DNA of 64,000 bases from an uncultured Prevotellaceae bacterium (GTDB lineage: Bacteria > Bacteroidota > Bacteroidia > Bacteroidales > Bacteroidaceae). The DNA lies in assembly GCA_900320845.1 (NCBI GenBank), contig ONTS01000009.1, positions 1-64,000 of the forward strand. Direction: 5' to 3'. The translations under genes were made by a program, and so were the position numbers. Position 1 is the stretch's first letter. Each line of letters starts with the position of its first letter. Shown here piece by piece: positions 15,602 through 24,559 of this stretch. The notes beneath the pieces are model-generated. The model had not been told where the DNA came from, did not search any database, and saw nothing but the letters and a program-made list of their open reading frames with translations.

Positions 15602-16474
15602 TTACATGTTTTTGTTCTGCTGATACTGCTTGAACTGTTTTGATGTCATAATCTTCTTCAGCTTAGCCTCGTATTCCTGCTGTGCAAGTTTGTTGTCTTC
15701 CTTTTGGGGCATTGCTGCGTGCTGGTGTCCTTTTCTGTGCTTGTTCTTGTCGCACTCGTGTCCGGGCTTCTTGTCGCACTGCTTTTCATCCTTCTTGTCG
15801 CACTCGTGTCCAGGCTTCTTGTCGCATTGCTTATCAGCCTGCTTGTCGCACTCGTGTCCAGGCTTCTTGTCGCACTGCTTTTCAGCCTGCTTGTCGCACT
15901 CGTGTCCGGGCTTCTTGTCACATTGCTTATCAGCCTGCTTGTCGCACTCGTGTCCGGGCTTCTTGTCACATTGCTTATCAGCCTGCTTGTCGCACTCGTG
16001 TCCAGGCTTCTTGTCGCATTGCTTGGCTGGTTGTTTGCACTTTGTGCAGTGTTTGCCGTTGACGGGGTCGCAGTCTGTGCAGTTGTTCATAGCACATTTC
16101 TCGCACTTGCCGCCTTTCTTACATTCGTCGCATAGTGCCGGAGCCTTCTGCTTGTCACACTGCTTTGCAGTCTGCTTGTCGCAGTTGTGGCCTTTAGCTT
16201 GCTTGTCGCACTGATGTTGAGCTGATGCACCGTGTCTATGTGCGTGGTGACGGGGACGTGCAGGTGCGAGTTTGGCGGCATATTCCTTGTTAAGTTCGAG
16301 CAGTTGTGCAGCCTGCTTTTCGTTGAGATTATACAGCGCTACCATGTCGTTGGTCTTCTTCTGAACCATATCGGTTGGCGCCTTGCCGTGTTTGTCGCAC
16401 TTGTTACAGTCTTGTGCAAAAGTCATCGTGGCAGAAACAAAAGCCATGATGAAAAGGATAAAATGTTTTTTCAT
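15602..16474 (-). CDS. Exported Cys/His-rich tandem-repeat protein with Spy/CpxP-like ends
   Basis: 290 residues. A signal peptide (residues 1-20, ending TFAQ) is followed by a helical segment DMVALYNLNEKQAAQLLELNKEYAAKL that resembles the LTxxQ-type helix of periplasmic Spy/CpxP-like or DUF4890 proteins. A matching segment, LKKIMTSKQFKQYQQNK, closes the protein. Between them lies a Cys/His/Lys-rich region: first irregular CDK units and CxxC pairs (CDECKKGGKCEKC, CTDCDPVNGKHCTKC), then six 16-residue repeats KQCDKKPGHECDKxxx. Each repeat offers two Cys and one His, so metal binding or disulfide cross-linking is plausible. Periplasmic location is inferred from the signal. The gene has its own terminator and stands alone. 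Confidence 0.65.
   Translation of the reverse strand: MKKHFILFIMAFVSATMTFAQDCNKCDKHGKAPTDMVQKKTNDMVALYNLNEKQAAQLLELNKEYAAKLAPARPRHHAHRHGASAQHQCDKQAKGHNCDKQTAKQCDKQKAPALCDECKKGGKCEKCAMNNCTDCDPVNGKHCTKCKQPAKQCDKKPGHECDKQADKQCDKKPGHECDKQADKQCDKKPGHECDKQAEKQCDKKPGHECDKQADKQCDKKPGHECDKKDEKQCDKKPGHECDKNKHRKGHQHAAMPQKEDNKLAQQEYEAKLKKIMTSKQFKQYQQNKNM
15740..16028 (-). repeat. Six 48-bp tandem repeats inside the Cys/His-rich gene
   Basis: The anchor CGCACTCGTGTCC recurs exactly every 48 bp, at 15751, 15799, 15847, 15895, 15943 and 15991. Each unit encodes KQCDKKPGHECDK plus three variable residues (QAD, QAE, KDE or NKH). Units differ mainly by synonymous changes (for example TCGCA/TCACA), so selection on the protein is likely. 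The array stays in frame and is not a CRISPR array. Confidence 0.9.
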
Positions 16475-16549
16475 GTTTTTTATGGAATTAATAATAATAG
16501 TTTATCTGCAAATTTGACGTTATAATATGTGCAATGGTTTAACAGCTCT

Positions 16550-18028
16550 TCATTCCTTGTCCTCGTTCAGCGTCATTTCCTCGGGCCAGTTGATGAGGTA
16601 AAGATGTTCCCTTGCGCGTGTGAAAGCCGTGTAGAGCCAGTGCAGGTACTCCTCATTGCTCTCTTCCTGTGGCGGAACGCCCTGGTCGACATACACATGT
16701 GCCCACTGTCCGCCTTGCGCCTTGTGGCAAGTCACAGCGTAGGCGTACTTCACCTGCAAGGCGTTGAAGTATGGATTTTGCCGGATGGCTTTTATGCGTT
16801 CCTGCTTGGTAGGCAGATGCATATAGTCTTCGCTCACGGCTTGGTAGAGACGGTTGGTACTCTCAGTGTCGAGTGAAGGCGTTGTAGCGTGTAGTGTGTC
16901 GAGAATCAGCGTCACCTCCACCTCCATGTCGGCATAGTCGGGCAGCAGTAGGGTAGCATCGGCAAAGCGAAAGCCGTACAGCTCGCGCTCACGGCGTATG
17001 CGTTTCACCACCGCGCGGTCGCCATTGGCAATGAAGTCGGGCCGCAACTCGGCATCATTCTCCTGCGTTGGCTCGCCCTCGTCATGCTCTTCACCGTCAG
17101 GCTGTAGCCAGTAGTAGTTGTTACGTACCGTCATCACCATATCGCCTCCTTCCAGTTCGTCCTCGCGGTCGAACACATAACGGCGTATGCCTTTGTTGAG
17201 CAGCCCTGCACGATGGTTGGAACGGGTGATGACAATCAGGTCGTCGTTGCCTACGCGGCGCAGACTCTCGCCGAGCGCCTCCATGAAATCGTCGGCACTC
17301 ACTGCCGTGATGTCGGCAAAGCCTTGAAACTTCACCTTTGGCATGAGCGTAGATGCATCGCGCCCTATCAGTTGGCGAATAGCAGAAGCGTTCCATAGTA
17401 TGCCCGACAGCTGACTCTGGCGCATGACGGTGGTCAGTGTCGCCTCGTAGACCGTCAGCCGGTAGCCCTCAAGCGTATCTGCTTGTAACGCCTGTGAGAC
17501 CAGTTCTCCAATAGGAGGCAGCTGGGCATGGTCGCCAATCAGCATGAGATGACACCCTGGACCGCTGTAGACGAAGCGTACAAGGTCGTCCAACAGCCGT
17601 CCGCTGCCAAACTGTTCGCCGCCGTAGTCGTTGCTCAGCATCGAGGCCTCGTCGACAATGAACAGGCACCTTCGCTGACGGTTGTAGCCCAACTCAAACC
17701 CCGTCATCTCCACACTCGGCTTCGACTGCCGGTAGATGTACCGATGAATGGTGTGTGCACTCTTGCCGCTATATTGCGAAAAGACCTTCGCAGCCCGACC
17801 CGTAGGAGCCAGAAGTACGGTAGGAGCGCCGAGGCTATCTAACATGTGGACCAATGCCGAGGCTATCAGCGTCTTGCCCGTACCCGCACAGCCACGGAGT
17901 ATCATTGCCGTGTTGCTCGACTTGTCCGAAAGAAAAGAAGAACATATGCCGATGGCATGCTCCTGCTCGCTGGTAGGAAGATAGCCAAAGGCAGAACAGA
18001 GTCGACGATAATACTCCTCGGAAAGCAT
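16550..18028 (-). CDS. RecD-like superfamily 1 DNA helicase / AAA ATPase
   Basis: 492 residues. The protein has Walker A RGCAGTGKT near residue 50, the Walker B-like LFIVDEASML, motif III LIGDHAQLPPIGE, and a C-terminal UvrD/RecD-type region with YAVTCHKAQGGQWAHVYVD and WLYTAFTRAREHLYLI. It resembles the stand-alone RecD-like helicases of Bacteroidetes, not the RecBCD subunit: no recB or recC gene is near. The frame is open 60 codons upstream, but that part looks non-coding, and ATG 18028 (MLSEEYYRRL) fits the family. A near-consensus -7 box, CACCTTTG (minus strand, 18068-18061), lies 32 bp before this start. Confidence 0.85.
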   Translation of the reverse strand: MLSEEYYRRLCSAFGYLPTSEQEHAIGICSSFLSDKSSNTAMILRGCAGTGKTLIASALVHMLDSLGAPTVLLAPTGRAAKVFSQYSGKSAHTIHRYIYRQSKPSVEMTGFELGYNRQRRCLFIVDEASMLSNDYGGEQFGSGRLLDDLVRFVYSGPGCHLMLIGDHAQLPPIGELVSQALQADTLEGYRLTVYEATLTTVMRQSQLSGILWNASAIRQLIGRDASTLMPKVKFQGFADITAVSADDFMEALGESLRRVGNDDLIVITRSNHRAGLLNKGIRRYVFDREDELEGGDMVMTVRNNYYWLQPDGEEHDEGEPTQENDAELRPDFIANGDRAVVKRIRRERELYGFRFADATLLLPDYADMEVEVTLILDTLHATTPSLDTESTNRLYQAVSEDYMHLPTKQERIKAIRQNPYFNALQVKYAYAVTCHKAQGGQWAHVYVDQGVPPQEESNEEYLHWLYTAFTRAREHLYLINWPEEMTLNEDKE

Positions 18029-18122
18029 TTTTTTCTGACGATACTGAGCGGTTTGTGACGCAAAGGTGCTAAATTTGTCGCAATAAAAGAAATCTATATA
18101 CATAAAATATATCACAACACCC

Positions 18123-18596
18123 ATGGCAAGACACGCAAAGCTCCTGCTCAGCATCACACTCCTGGCGCTCATATTGGCGTGTATCTTCAGCGTGGCAAAG
18201 CCCATCACCTTTCAACAACAGATAGAAAAACGAGAAAAACTTGTCAAACAACAACTGCTGCGCATCAGACAAGCAGAAGAATCGTACCGCAAGAAGCACG
18301 GAACATACACCGACAACTGGGACGAACTCATACGCGAAAAACTACTCGACAAGCAAACAACCATCATACCCTTCTCCGACAACAAACCCTTCTCGCTGCA
18401 AGTGTCCAACGACGTAGCGCTATCGGGAGCAACACTGCCGCTCGTAGAATGTCAGGCACAATACAAAGACTACCTAAACGGACTTGACAAAAAGGAGATT
18501 GAACGCATCACACTGCAAACCGAAAAACAAGGACAATTCCCGGGACTAAAGTTCGGAGACATAAACAAACCCAACAACAATGCAACAAACTGGTAA
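18123..18596 (+). CDS. Membrane-anchored small protein with pilin-like segment, function unknown
   Basis: 157 residues. A single hydrophobic helix (about residues 7-25) is followed by a charged helix QQQIEKREKLVKQQLLRIRQ and then AEESYRKKHGTYTDNWDELI, which resembles the helix-to-globular transition of type II/IV pseudopilins (A-x-xxY-x-xxGxY-xxxxxL). There is no prepilin peptidase site. The remainder is a small soluble domain. The gene overlaps the DUF3822 gene by 17 bp, and rsmD follows. I do not recognise a named family. The coding strand is strongly A/C-rich. Confidence 0.6.
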   Translation: MARHAKLLLSITLLALILACIFSVAKPITFQQQIEKREKLVKQQLLRIRQAEESYRKKHGTYTDNWDELIREKLLDKQTTIIPFSDNKPFSLQVSNDVALSGATLPLVECQAQYKDYLNGLDKKEIERITLQTEKQGQFPGLKFGDINKPNNNATNW

Positions 18597-19386
18597 CTCG
18601 CTCGCAACAACACCCGCAATCCGACTCGGCAACACGGCTGTCGACATCGCCATATCCAACACGCAAGGCTCATATACATTCATACATCATATCATCAACA
18701 CCGAAAACGACTACAACGAAACGGTAGAACAACTTCTGAAAGAACACGCCGACGCTTTCGCACAGTGCCATAAACCCATTCCTGTGCTGTTCGACAGAAA
18801 ATATCTCACCATACCCGCCGACGAATTTCAGGCTGAACAGGCTGAAACCCTATACAGATATGCGCTGACCGACGACAAAGACACCCTTGCACAACCTCTC
18901 TTCCTGCCACAACTCTCTACATACATTCTCTTTGCAATACCCGACAACCTTCTGCAACTCATCAATAAACTAATCCCCATGCCGCAGCTACAGCCCATAG
19001 CTGTACCGCTTTGGCGCCATACAGCACAACATCGACAGGCAAAAGCTGCCGACACGCTCTACGCATATACCTACGATGGAAACCTCGAAATTTATGCCAT
19101 AAAAGACAACAGACTCAAATTCGCCAACCGATTCCCAGCTGCTCACCCCCACGACATCCTCTACTACATCCTCTTCGTATGGGAACAACTCGGCATGCAA
19201 CACCACATCCATCAACTACATCTGCTCGGCACGCTGCCGCAGGAAGAATGGCTTACCGACAGACTGCGTACCTTCATACTACACGTGACACCTCATGCCG
19301 ACCAACAGCTATACCAACAAAGCAACACACAACCGGCAACAACATTACCCGCCGACATCTTAGCAGCCATCACAACATGCGAATAG
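18580..19386 (+). CDS. DUF3822 family protein
   Basis: 268 residues, no signal peptide or membrane segment. The start IRLGNTAVDIAISN and the pattern of VPVLFDRKYLTIPADEF, LYRYAL and ILFAIPDNLLQLINKL match my memory of the Bacteroidetes-only DUF3822 family, placed beside rsmD in many genomes. The strand-turn-strand start resembles actin-like (ASKHA/PilM-type) domains, but no ATP-binding motif is clear. It overlaps both neighbours (17 bp upstream, 10 bp downstream), so the three genes are one transcription unit. Function is unknown. Confidence 0.7.
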   Translation: MQQTGNSLATTPAIRLGNTAVDIAISNTQGSYTFIHHIINTENDYNETVEQLLKEHADAFAQCHKPIPVLFDRKYLTIPADEFQAEQAETLYRYALTDDKDTLAQPLFLPQLSTYILFAIPDNLLQLINKLIPMPQLQPIAVPLWRHTAQHRQAKAADTLYAYTYDGNLEIYAIKDNRLKFANRFPAAHPHDILYYILFVWEQLGMQHHIHQLHLLGTLPQEEWLTDRLRTFILHVTPHADQQLYQQSNTQPATTLPADILAAITTCE

Positions 19387-19907
19387 TAGCAGGAAAATAT
19401 AAAGGAAGACACTTCGACATTCCACATTCCTTCAAGGCAAGACCTACAACGGATTTTGCCAAGGAAAACCTGTTCAACGTACTCCAACATTATGTCGACT
19501 TCGAAGAAGCCCAAGCTCTCGACCTCTTCAGCGGAACAGGAAGCATCACCTACGAACTGCTGTCCAGAGGATGCAGCTCCGTCACTGCCGTAGAAGCCGA
19601 CAGACAACACTTCGCATTCATACTGCAGTGCCTCGGCAAACTCAACGACAACAACGCTAAGGCTCTGAAAAACGATGTGTTCCGATTTCTAAAAAAATGC
19701 CGGCAGAAGTACGACATCATCTTCGCTGACCCACCATACGCACTAAAACAACTGTCCACACTGCCCGAGGAAATTCTCGGCAGACAACTGCTCAACGACG
19801 AAGGTATTTTCATACTCGAACACGGAAGCGACTACAACTTCACCGAACATCCACGCTGCATAGACCACCGCACCTACGGCAGCGTCAACTTCTCATTGTT
19901 CAGATAA
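19377..19907 (+). CDS. rsmD: 16S rRNA (guanine966-N2)-methyltransferase RsmD
   Basis: 176 residues. It methylates G966 of 16S rRNA. Family features: the N-terminal MRIVAGKYKGRHF, RPTTDFAKENLFN (RPT-x-RVRE-like), the SAM-binding DLFSGTGSITYELLSRG, and the catalytic FADPPY motif. Length is typical (about 180-200). The frame is open far upstream within DUF3822, but ATG 19377 is the family start and overlaps the previous stop by 10 bp. It converges on cls with a 26-bp gap. Confidence 0.92.
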   Translation: MRIVAGKYKGRHFDIPHSFKARPTTDFAKENLFNVLQHYVDFEEAQALDLFSGTGSITYELLSRGCSSVTAVEADRQHFAFILQCLGKLNDNNAKALKNDVFRFLKKCRQKYDIIFADPPYALKQLSTLPEEILGRQLLNDEGIFILEHGSDYNFTEHPRCIDHRTYGSVNFSLFR

Positions 19908-19933
19908 ATAGACGGACGGCGCCGAATGTTGAT

Positions 19934-21361
19934 TCACAACAGTGGGGCAAACAGACGTACAAACGATTCCCACAAATGCTGCAAGAAAGGACGCTTCAGC
20001 ATCCTGGGAGCATCCGACAGAGGAATACTATTCTTACTGTCATCCAGAAAGAGATGCTTCATCTTCAATGCTGTCTCCTCATCATAGATAAAAGCATTTA
20101 CTTCAAAGTTATTATTGAAGCTGCGGAAGTCAATGTTTGTCGAACCGCACGAACACAAAGCATCATCGCTTACCAATAGCTTGGAGTGGTTGAAACCGCC
20201 TTTATACAGTAACACCTTCACACCGGCCTCTTCTATCGTGCTCACATAGCTACGGCTGGCCCATTCCACAATTTTTGAATCTGCATGATAGGGTATCATC
20301 AAGCGGATGTCGACACCTGACTGTGCTGCCATACGCATGGCAAACAGCACAGGCTCGGTAGGAAGAAAGTAGGGCGTCGCCATAAACACATAACGCTTGG
20401 CTTCCGACAATATCTTCACGTATGCCTGCTCCATCTCGGGATACCGGCTCGTTGGGTCGCTGGTAACGATCTGTGTCAGACAGTCATTCTCCGTCTTATC
20501 GACTGGAGCTGGATAATACTCTTTCTCATGTATCAGCGTGCGGTCTACAAAGTACCAGTCTATCAGAAATGCAGTCTGCAAACCATGCACAGCACTGCCA
20601 CGAACATGGAGCTGAGTGTCGCGCCATGCGCCAAGATGCTTCGTACCTTGCACATAGCGCAAAGCCACATTCATACCTCCAACAAAGCCTTCCTTACCAT
20701 CTATCACGCACACTTTGCGGTGGTTACGGTAGTTTATCTTACTGGTGAAAGCCGGAAACTTCACCGGCATGAAGGCATGCGCGTCAATACCGGCGTCGCG
20801 CATACGCTCAAAAAATGCCTTGGGAGTCTTCCAGCAACCTACATCGTCGTAGATGAAGCGCACCATCACACCAGCCTTAGCCCTGTCTATCAGTGCATCG
20901 GCAACAAGATTACCCAGCGCATCATTCTCTATGATGTACGTCTCCATGTGTATGTGGTGCTCGGCTCGCCCTAGGGCTGCAAGTAGCGAACGGAAAAAGT
21001 CGTCGCCGCAAGTCAATATCTCTATCGCATTGTCCTTGTAAGGTAAAGCGCCGCCGTCACGCGACAACAACTGAATGAGCTCACGATAACGCTCTGGAAA
21101 ACGAAGCTCGCTCTGATGGGCAAACGACCACATCGAACGACGCGTCAACTTGTCCATGCTCTGCTTGCTGATGATACGCTCATGACGCGTGTTCTGACCG
21201 AAAAAGAAGTACACTACCACACCTACCACCGGCAGAAACAGCAACACCAAGAGCCATGCCAGCGTCTTCACAGGCTGACGGTCGTCTATAAGCACTGCCA
21301 CCATAGTACCAACGGTGACTACAACATAGAGCAAGAGTAGTATCCAGTGGATGTATATCAT
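19934..21361 (-). CDS. cls: Cardiolipin synthase (PLD superfamily)
   Basis: 475 residues. It joins two phosphatidylglycerols to form cardiolipin in the inner membrane. Two N-terminal membrane helices (residues about 3-22 and 33-53, a PLDc_N region) precede two HKD catalytic motifs: HRKVCVIDGKEGFVGGMN near residues 215-232, and HSKLLVSDDALCSCGSTNID in the C-terminal half. It lies 25 bp after mutY on the same strand, so it may be cotranscribed with hutI-mutY. Confidence 0.92.
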   Translation of the reverse strand: MIYIHWILLLLYVVVTVGTMVAVLIDDRQPVKTLAWLLVLLFLPVVGVVVYFFFGQNTRHERIISKQSMDKLTRRSMWSFAHQSELRFPERYRELIQLLSRDGGALPYKDNAIEILTCGDDFFRSLLAALGRAEHHIHMETYIIENDALGNLVADALIDRAKAGVMVRFIYDDVGCWKTPKAFFERMRDAGIDAHAFMPVKFPAFTSKINYRNHRKVCVIDGKEGFVGGMNVALRYVQGTKHLGAWRDTQLHVRGSAVHGLQTAFLIDWYFVDRTLIHEKEYYPAPVDKTENDCLTQIVTSDPTSRYPEMEQAYVKILSEAKRYVFMATPYFLPTEPVLFAMRMAAQSGVDIRLMIPYHADSKIVEWASRSYVSTIEEAGVKVLLYKGGFNHSKLLVSDDALCSCGSTNIDFRSFNNNFEVNAFIYDEETALKMKHLFLDDSKNSIPLSDAPRMLKRPFLQHLWESFVRLFAPLL

Positions 21362-21386
21362 AGGTGTTAGGGGAGGGTAAAGTCTT

Positions 21387-22487
21387 CTAAATGTTCTTCT
21401 TGTTTCTCACATGGCCAGTCCTGTTGCTGTGCAGTCCTGTATCTGGGTTGAAAACTTCGTCAACAAGGGCGTACAGTTTCTCCACCAGTCGTGGCACGCC
21501 GTAGGCGTCGCGCTGCGTTGAGTCCACCCATTGATAGCCTTCGGGCAATGCCTCACGCCCTACATCGTTCAGCAGATAGAATGTGGCAAGCAGTGTACGG
21601 TGCGTCAGCTGATGTTTCACGTCGCAGGCAAGTAGGGTAAGATTGCCCACACCATGGCTGCCAAGGCCCAATATCTCCCTCACCTCTTCTGTTGATGTTT
21701 TCTGCGCTATGCACACAGGCTCCCACAATCCGTGCCAAATGTCGCCCGAACTACGCCGGTGCAGCGCTATATCTCCGTCATCGCTCACCATATATATATA
21801 GGTAAGCGCGCGCGTTATGGGCTTCTTCTTCATGCTCTTCTGCGGTCGATGAGCAACAGTCTGAGCCGCTTGCGCCTCACACAACTCACTCATTGGGCAA
21901 CCTTCGCATTGAGGTGAAGGTGTACACACCATGGCGCCAAAGTCCATTAGCGCAGCGTTGTAGTCGGCACTGCGACCTGTAGGAAGAAGGTCTTCGGCAA
22001 GAGTACTGACAAGACGCTTACCCTGCGTCGTGTCGATGGGCAATTCGATGTCGAACACGCGGCTCAACACACGCAACACATTGCCGTCGACAGCTGCCAC
22101 ATCTTCACCGAAGGCGAAACTCGCCACAGCTGCAGCGGTATATGGTCCCACGCCTTTCAGCCTACGTAGCGCATCCACAGTGTCGGGAAATGCACCCATG
22201 GCAACCACTTGTCGGGCTGCTGTCAGAAGATTACGGGCACGAGAGTAATAGCCCAAGCCTTGCCATTCGCGCAGCACCTCGTCTTCTGTAGCTCCTGCCA
22301 AGGCGTCCACCGTCGGCCAACGACCAACAAAACGATGCCAATAGTCCATGCCCTGACTGACACGCGTCTGCTGCAGTATCACCTCACTCAGCCAGATGGA
22401 GTAGGCATCCTGAGTATGGCGCCAAGGCAAATCGCGACCGTTGAGGGCATACCAGTTCAGCAGGGCGGTGACGAATGGGTGGGTCAT
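21387..22487 (-). CDS. mutY: A/G-specific adenine DNA glycosylase
   Basis: 366 residues. It removes adenine mispaired with 8-oxoguanine. The N-terminal half has the ExxxQQT segment (EVILQQTRVSQGMDYW), the helix-hairpin-helix LKGVGPYTAAAVASFAFG and the catalytic aspartate in VAAVDGNVLRVLSR. The 4Fe-4S loop is C-x6-C-x2-C-x5-C (CTPSPQCEGCPMSELC). The C-terminal region (about 230-345) is the NUDIX-like domain that recognises 8-oxoG. It sits 57 bp after hutI on the same strand. Confidence 0.93.
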   Translation of the reverse strand: MTHPFVTALLNWYALNGRDLPWRHTQDAYSIWLSEVILQQTRVSQGMDYWHRFVGRWPTVDALAGATEDEVLREWQGLGYYSRARNLLTAARQVVAMGAFPDTVDALRRLKGVGPYTAAAVASFAFGEDVAAVDGNVLRVLSRVFDIELPIDTTQGKRLVSTLAEDLLPTGRSADYNAALMDFGAMVCTPSPQCEGCPMSELCEAQAAQTVAHRPQKSMKKKPITRALTYIYMVSDDGDIALHRRSSGDIWHGLWEPVCIAQKTSTEEVREILGLGSHGVGNLTLLACDVKHQLTHRTLLATFYLLNDVGREALPEGYQWVDSTQRDAYGVPRLVEKLYALVDEVFNPDTGLHSNRTGHVRNKKNI

Positions 22488-22544
22488 ACAGTGTGATTAT
22501 ACGATGAATGACTGAGTGTTACGCTCGCAAACGCACTCCAACTC

Positions 22545-23789
22545 TCACGCTACTGGCTTTCCGCCAAGGATAACCTTGCGCACGATGGGGGTGGTATAGG
22601 CGTATGGTATGAAGTCAATAGAAGGTATAGGATGTGTGATGAGCAGATTCGTGCGCTTTCCTACCGTCACTGAACCAGTCAGATGACTCGTTCCCATGGC
22701 TGCAGCAGTGTTCAGCGTAGCAGCGTTCAGTGCTTCGGCGGGTGTCAGACGCATCTTGATACACGACAGACTCACCACAAACTTCATGTCACCCGATGGG
22801 GTTGAGCCTGGGTTGTAGTCGCTGGCAGTGGCAAGAGGCAAACCTGCATTGATAATCTTTCGGGCAGGAGCAAAAGGCATGTTGAGGAAGAACGATGTGC
22901 CGGGCAGCGCCGTAGGAATGGTGTCGGTGCCTTTCAGCAGCTCGATGTCGCGCTCTGTCATAGCTTCCAGATGGTCTACCGACAGGGCGTGATGCTTCAC
23001 AGCTACTTCCACACCGCCCGAGTCGGCAAGTTCCTGACCGTGAATCTTACCACGCAAACCATATTTGCTGCCTTCGCTGAGCAGCAATGATGTCTCTTCG
23101 GGAGTGAAGAAACCGCGGTCGCAGAACACGTCGATAAAGTCTGCAAGATTCTCCTTTGCCACAGCAGGCAACATATCGTTCACAATATGCTGTACATAGT
23201 CTCCCTGACGGCTCTGGAAAGCGCGACCGACAGCATGAGCACCCAGGAAGGTAGAGCGGATGATAAGATTTGGATAAGCCTCCTTCATCCTGCCAATCAC
23301 GCGCAGCATCTTCAACTCATCCTCCAATGTCAGGCCATAGCCGCTCTTTATCTCTATGCAGCCCGTGCCCTTATTCATCACCTCGCGCAGACGACGGCAG
23401 GATTCCTCATACAGACGCTCTTCGCTGTACGTGTGCAACAAGTCGGCGGAGTTCAGAATACCACCGCCACGACGGGCTATCTCTTCATAGCTCAAACCGT
23501 TTATCTTGTCCACAAACTCACCCTCACGACTGCCAGCAAAGACGATGTGTGTGTGGCTGTCGCTGAACGAAGGCAACACCATGCCGCCCTCAGCGTCAAG
23601 ACGTTCTGCATCACTGTCAGCAGGACAGTCACTCATCTTGCCGAAAGCAGCAATGCAACCATCTTCCGACAGCAGCCAAGCATCGTCTAAAGTGGGAAAC
23701 TCTGACATCTCACTGCCGCACACACGAAGCGTACCTGCAGGACGAATGCCAGCCAAAGTACCGATATTATAAATAAGAAGTCGTTCCAT
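22545..23789 (-). CDS. hutI: Imidazolonepropionase
   Basis: 414 residues. Step three of histidine degradation: it hydrolyses imidazolone-5-propionate to N-formimino-L-glutamate. It is an amidohydrolase: the metal-binding HxH is in SDSHTHIVFAG, further ligands are in KIHGQELADSGG and the histidine of VDHLEAM, and the aspartate is in TASDYNPGS. The frame is open 120 codons upstream, but MERLLIYNIG at 23789 is the family start. A TACTTTCG (minus strand, 23849-23842), one base off the -7 consensus, lies 53 bp before it. The other hut genes are 3.4 kb away, beyond an opposite-strand cluster. Confidence 0.92.
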   Translation of the reverse strand: MERLLIYNIGTLAGIRPAGTLRVCGSEMSEFPTLDDAWLLSEDGCIAAFGKMSDCPADSDAERLDAEGGMVLPSFSDSHTHIVFAGSREGEFVDKINGLSYEEIARRGGGILNSADLLHTYSEERLYEESCRRLREVMNKGTGCIEIKSGYGLTLEDELKMLRVIGRMKEAYPNLIIRSTFLGAHAVGRAFQSRQGDYVQHIVNDMLPAVAKENLADFIDVFCDRGFFTPEETSLLLSEGSKYGLRGKIHGQELADSGGVEVAVKHHALSVDHLEAMTERDIELLKGTDTIPTALPGTSFFLNMPFAPARKIINAGLPLATASDYNPGSTPSGDMKFVVSLSCIKMRLTPAEALNAATLNTAAAMGTSHLTGSVTVGKRTNLLITHPIPSIDFIPYAYTTPIVRKVILGGKPVA

Positions 23790-24000
23790 ATCGTTGTAAT
23801 TGTTATTTGTGCATATCTTTTCCTCCCGTTCCTTCATCATGCGAAAGTACAAAAACATTTCAGGTTCGGCAAACGAATGAAAACAAATGTTATACTTTCG
23901 TAAAAAACAACCCCTCCACACACCCACACTTGCCAGTACATACCCTTTCATGTACATTTGCCTCACAGAACTCCAAAATAAAGAACTAAAAACAAAAAAT

Positions 24001-24477
24001 ATGAAACCTATACTCCTTTTCTCCCTTCTGATCTGCTTCACCACCACTGTCATGGCGCAGCGCAAAATCATCGTCGTCGACTTCGAGACAGGGCTTCCCG
24101 TCAAAGGAGTATCCGTCAGGTGCGACCGCTCGGCAGCCGTCCTCACCAACTACCTCGGAGAAGCTAAAGTGCAACAGATGTTCGACAGCATCAGCTTCTC
24201 ACATGTGGAATACACACCCGAGAAACTCGCATACAGCGAAATTGAAGACACCATGTTCCTACTGCCATTGCGATATTCCATCGACGAAGTTGTGGTAGTT
24301 GGTATCAACAGCGACCTCAGAAGACAAATGGAAAGAATACACGAAAACCAAATTTACCAAAAACCCATAAGCGGATTCTCATTCAACCTCGGACTCATAC
24401 TCGACAAACGCACAAGAAGAGACAGAAAACACCAGCAAAGAGCAAAAGATGTACTAAGAAAATGGGACGCTAAATGA
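24001..24477 (+). CDS. Exported carboxypeptidase-regulatory-like domain protein
   Basis: 158 residues. Signal peptide 1-19 (MKPILLFSLL..VMAQ). The mature part RKIIVVDFETGLPVKGVSVRCDRSAAVLTNYLGEAKVQQ, SISFSHVEYTPEKL and YSIDEVVVVG follows the CarboxypepD_reg-like (CNA-B-like) beta-sandwich that starts many Bacteroidetes TonB-dependent receptors. Here it ends after a short basic tail (KRTRRDRKHQQR), so it is a stand-alone domain, not a receptor. The frame is open further upstream, but the signal peptide sets ATG 24001. A TACTTTCG at 23893-23900 may be its -7 box. It could be the first gene of the sigma-factor operon, 82 bp away. Confidence 0.65.
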   Translation: MKPILLFSLLICFTTTVMAQRKIIVVDFETGLPVKGVSVRCDRSAAVLTNYLGEAKVQQMFDSISFSHVEYTPEKLAYSEIEDTMFLLPLRYSIDEVVVVGINSDLRRQMERIHENQIYQKPISGFSFNLGLILDKRTRRDRKHQQRAKDVLRKWDAK

Positions 24478-24559
24478 ATACCTAAAACTAAAAACTAAAA
24501 AAAACATGTCACAAACGGCAGACCTCTTCGTACTATAAGCAAAGAGTACTCACCCGAAC

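Noticed and set aside
15740..16028. Regular 48-bp repeats that might suggest a CRISPR array
   Set aside because: There are no unique spacers of similar length, the whole unit repeats, it stays in frame in a coding gene, and no cas genes are near.
15630..16214. Plus-strand open frame of 194 codons with repeated SCPGFLSHC
   Set aside because: It is the antisense reading of the in-frame 48-bp repeats of the Cys/His-rich gene, has no signal or promoter, and the minus-strand frame has a signal peptide and terminator.
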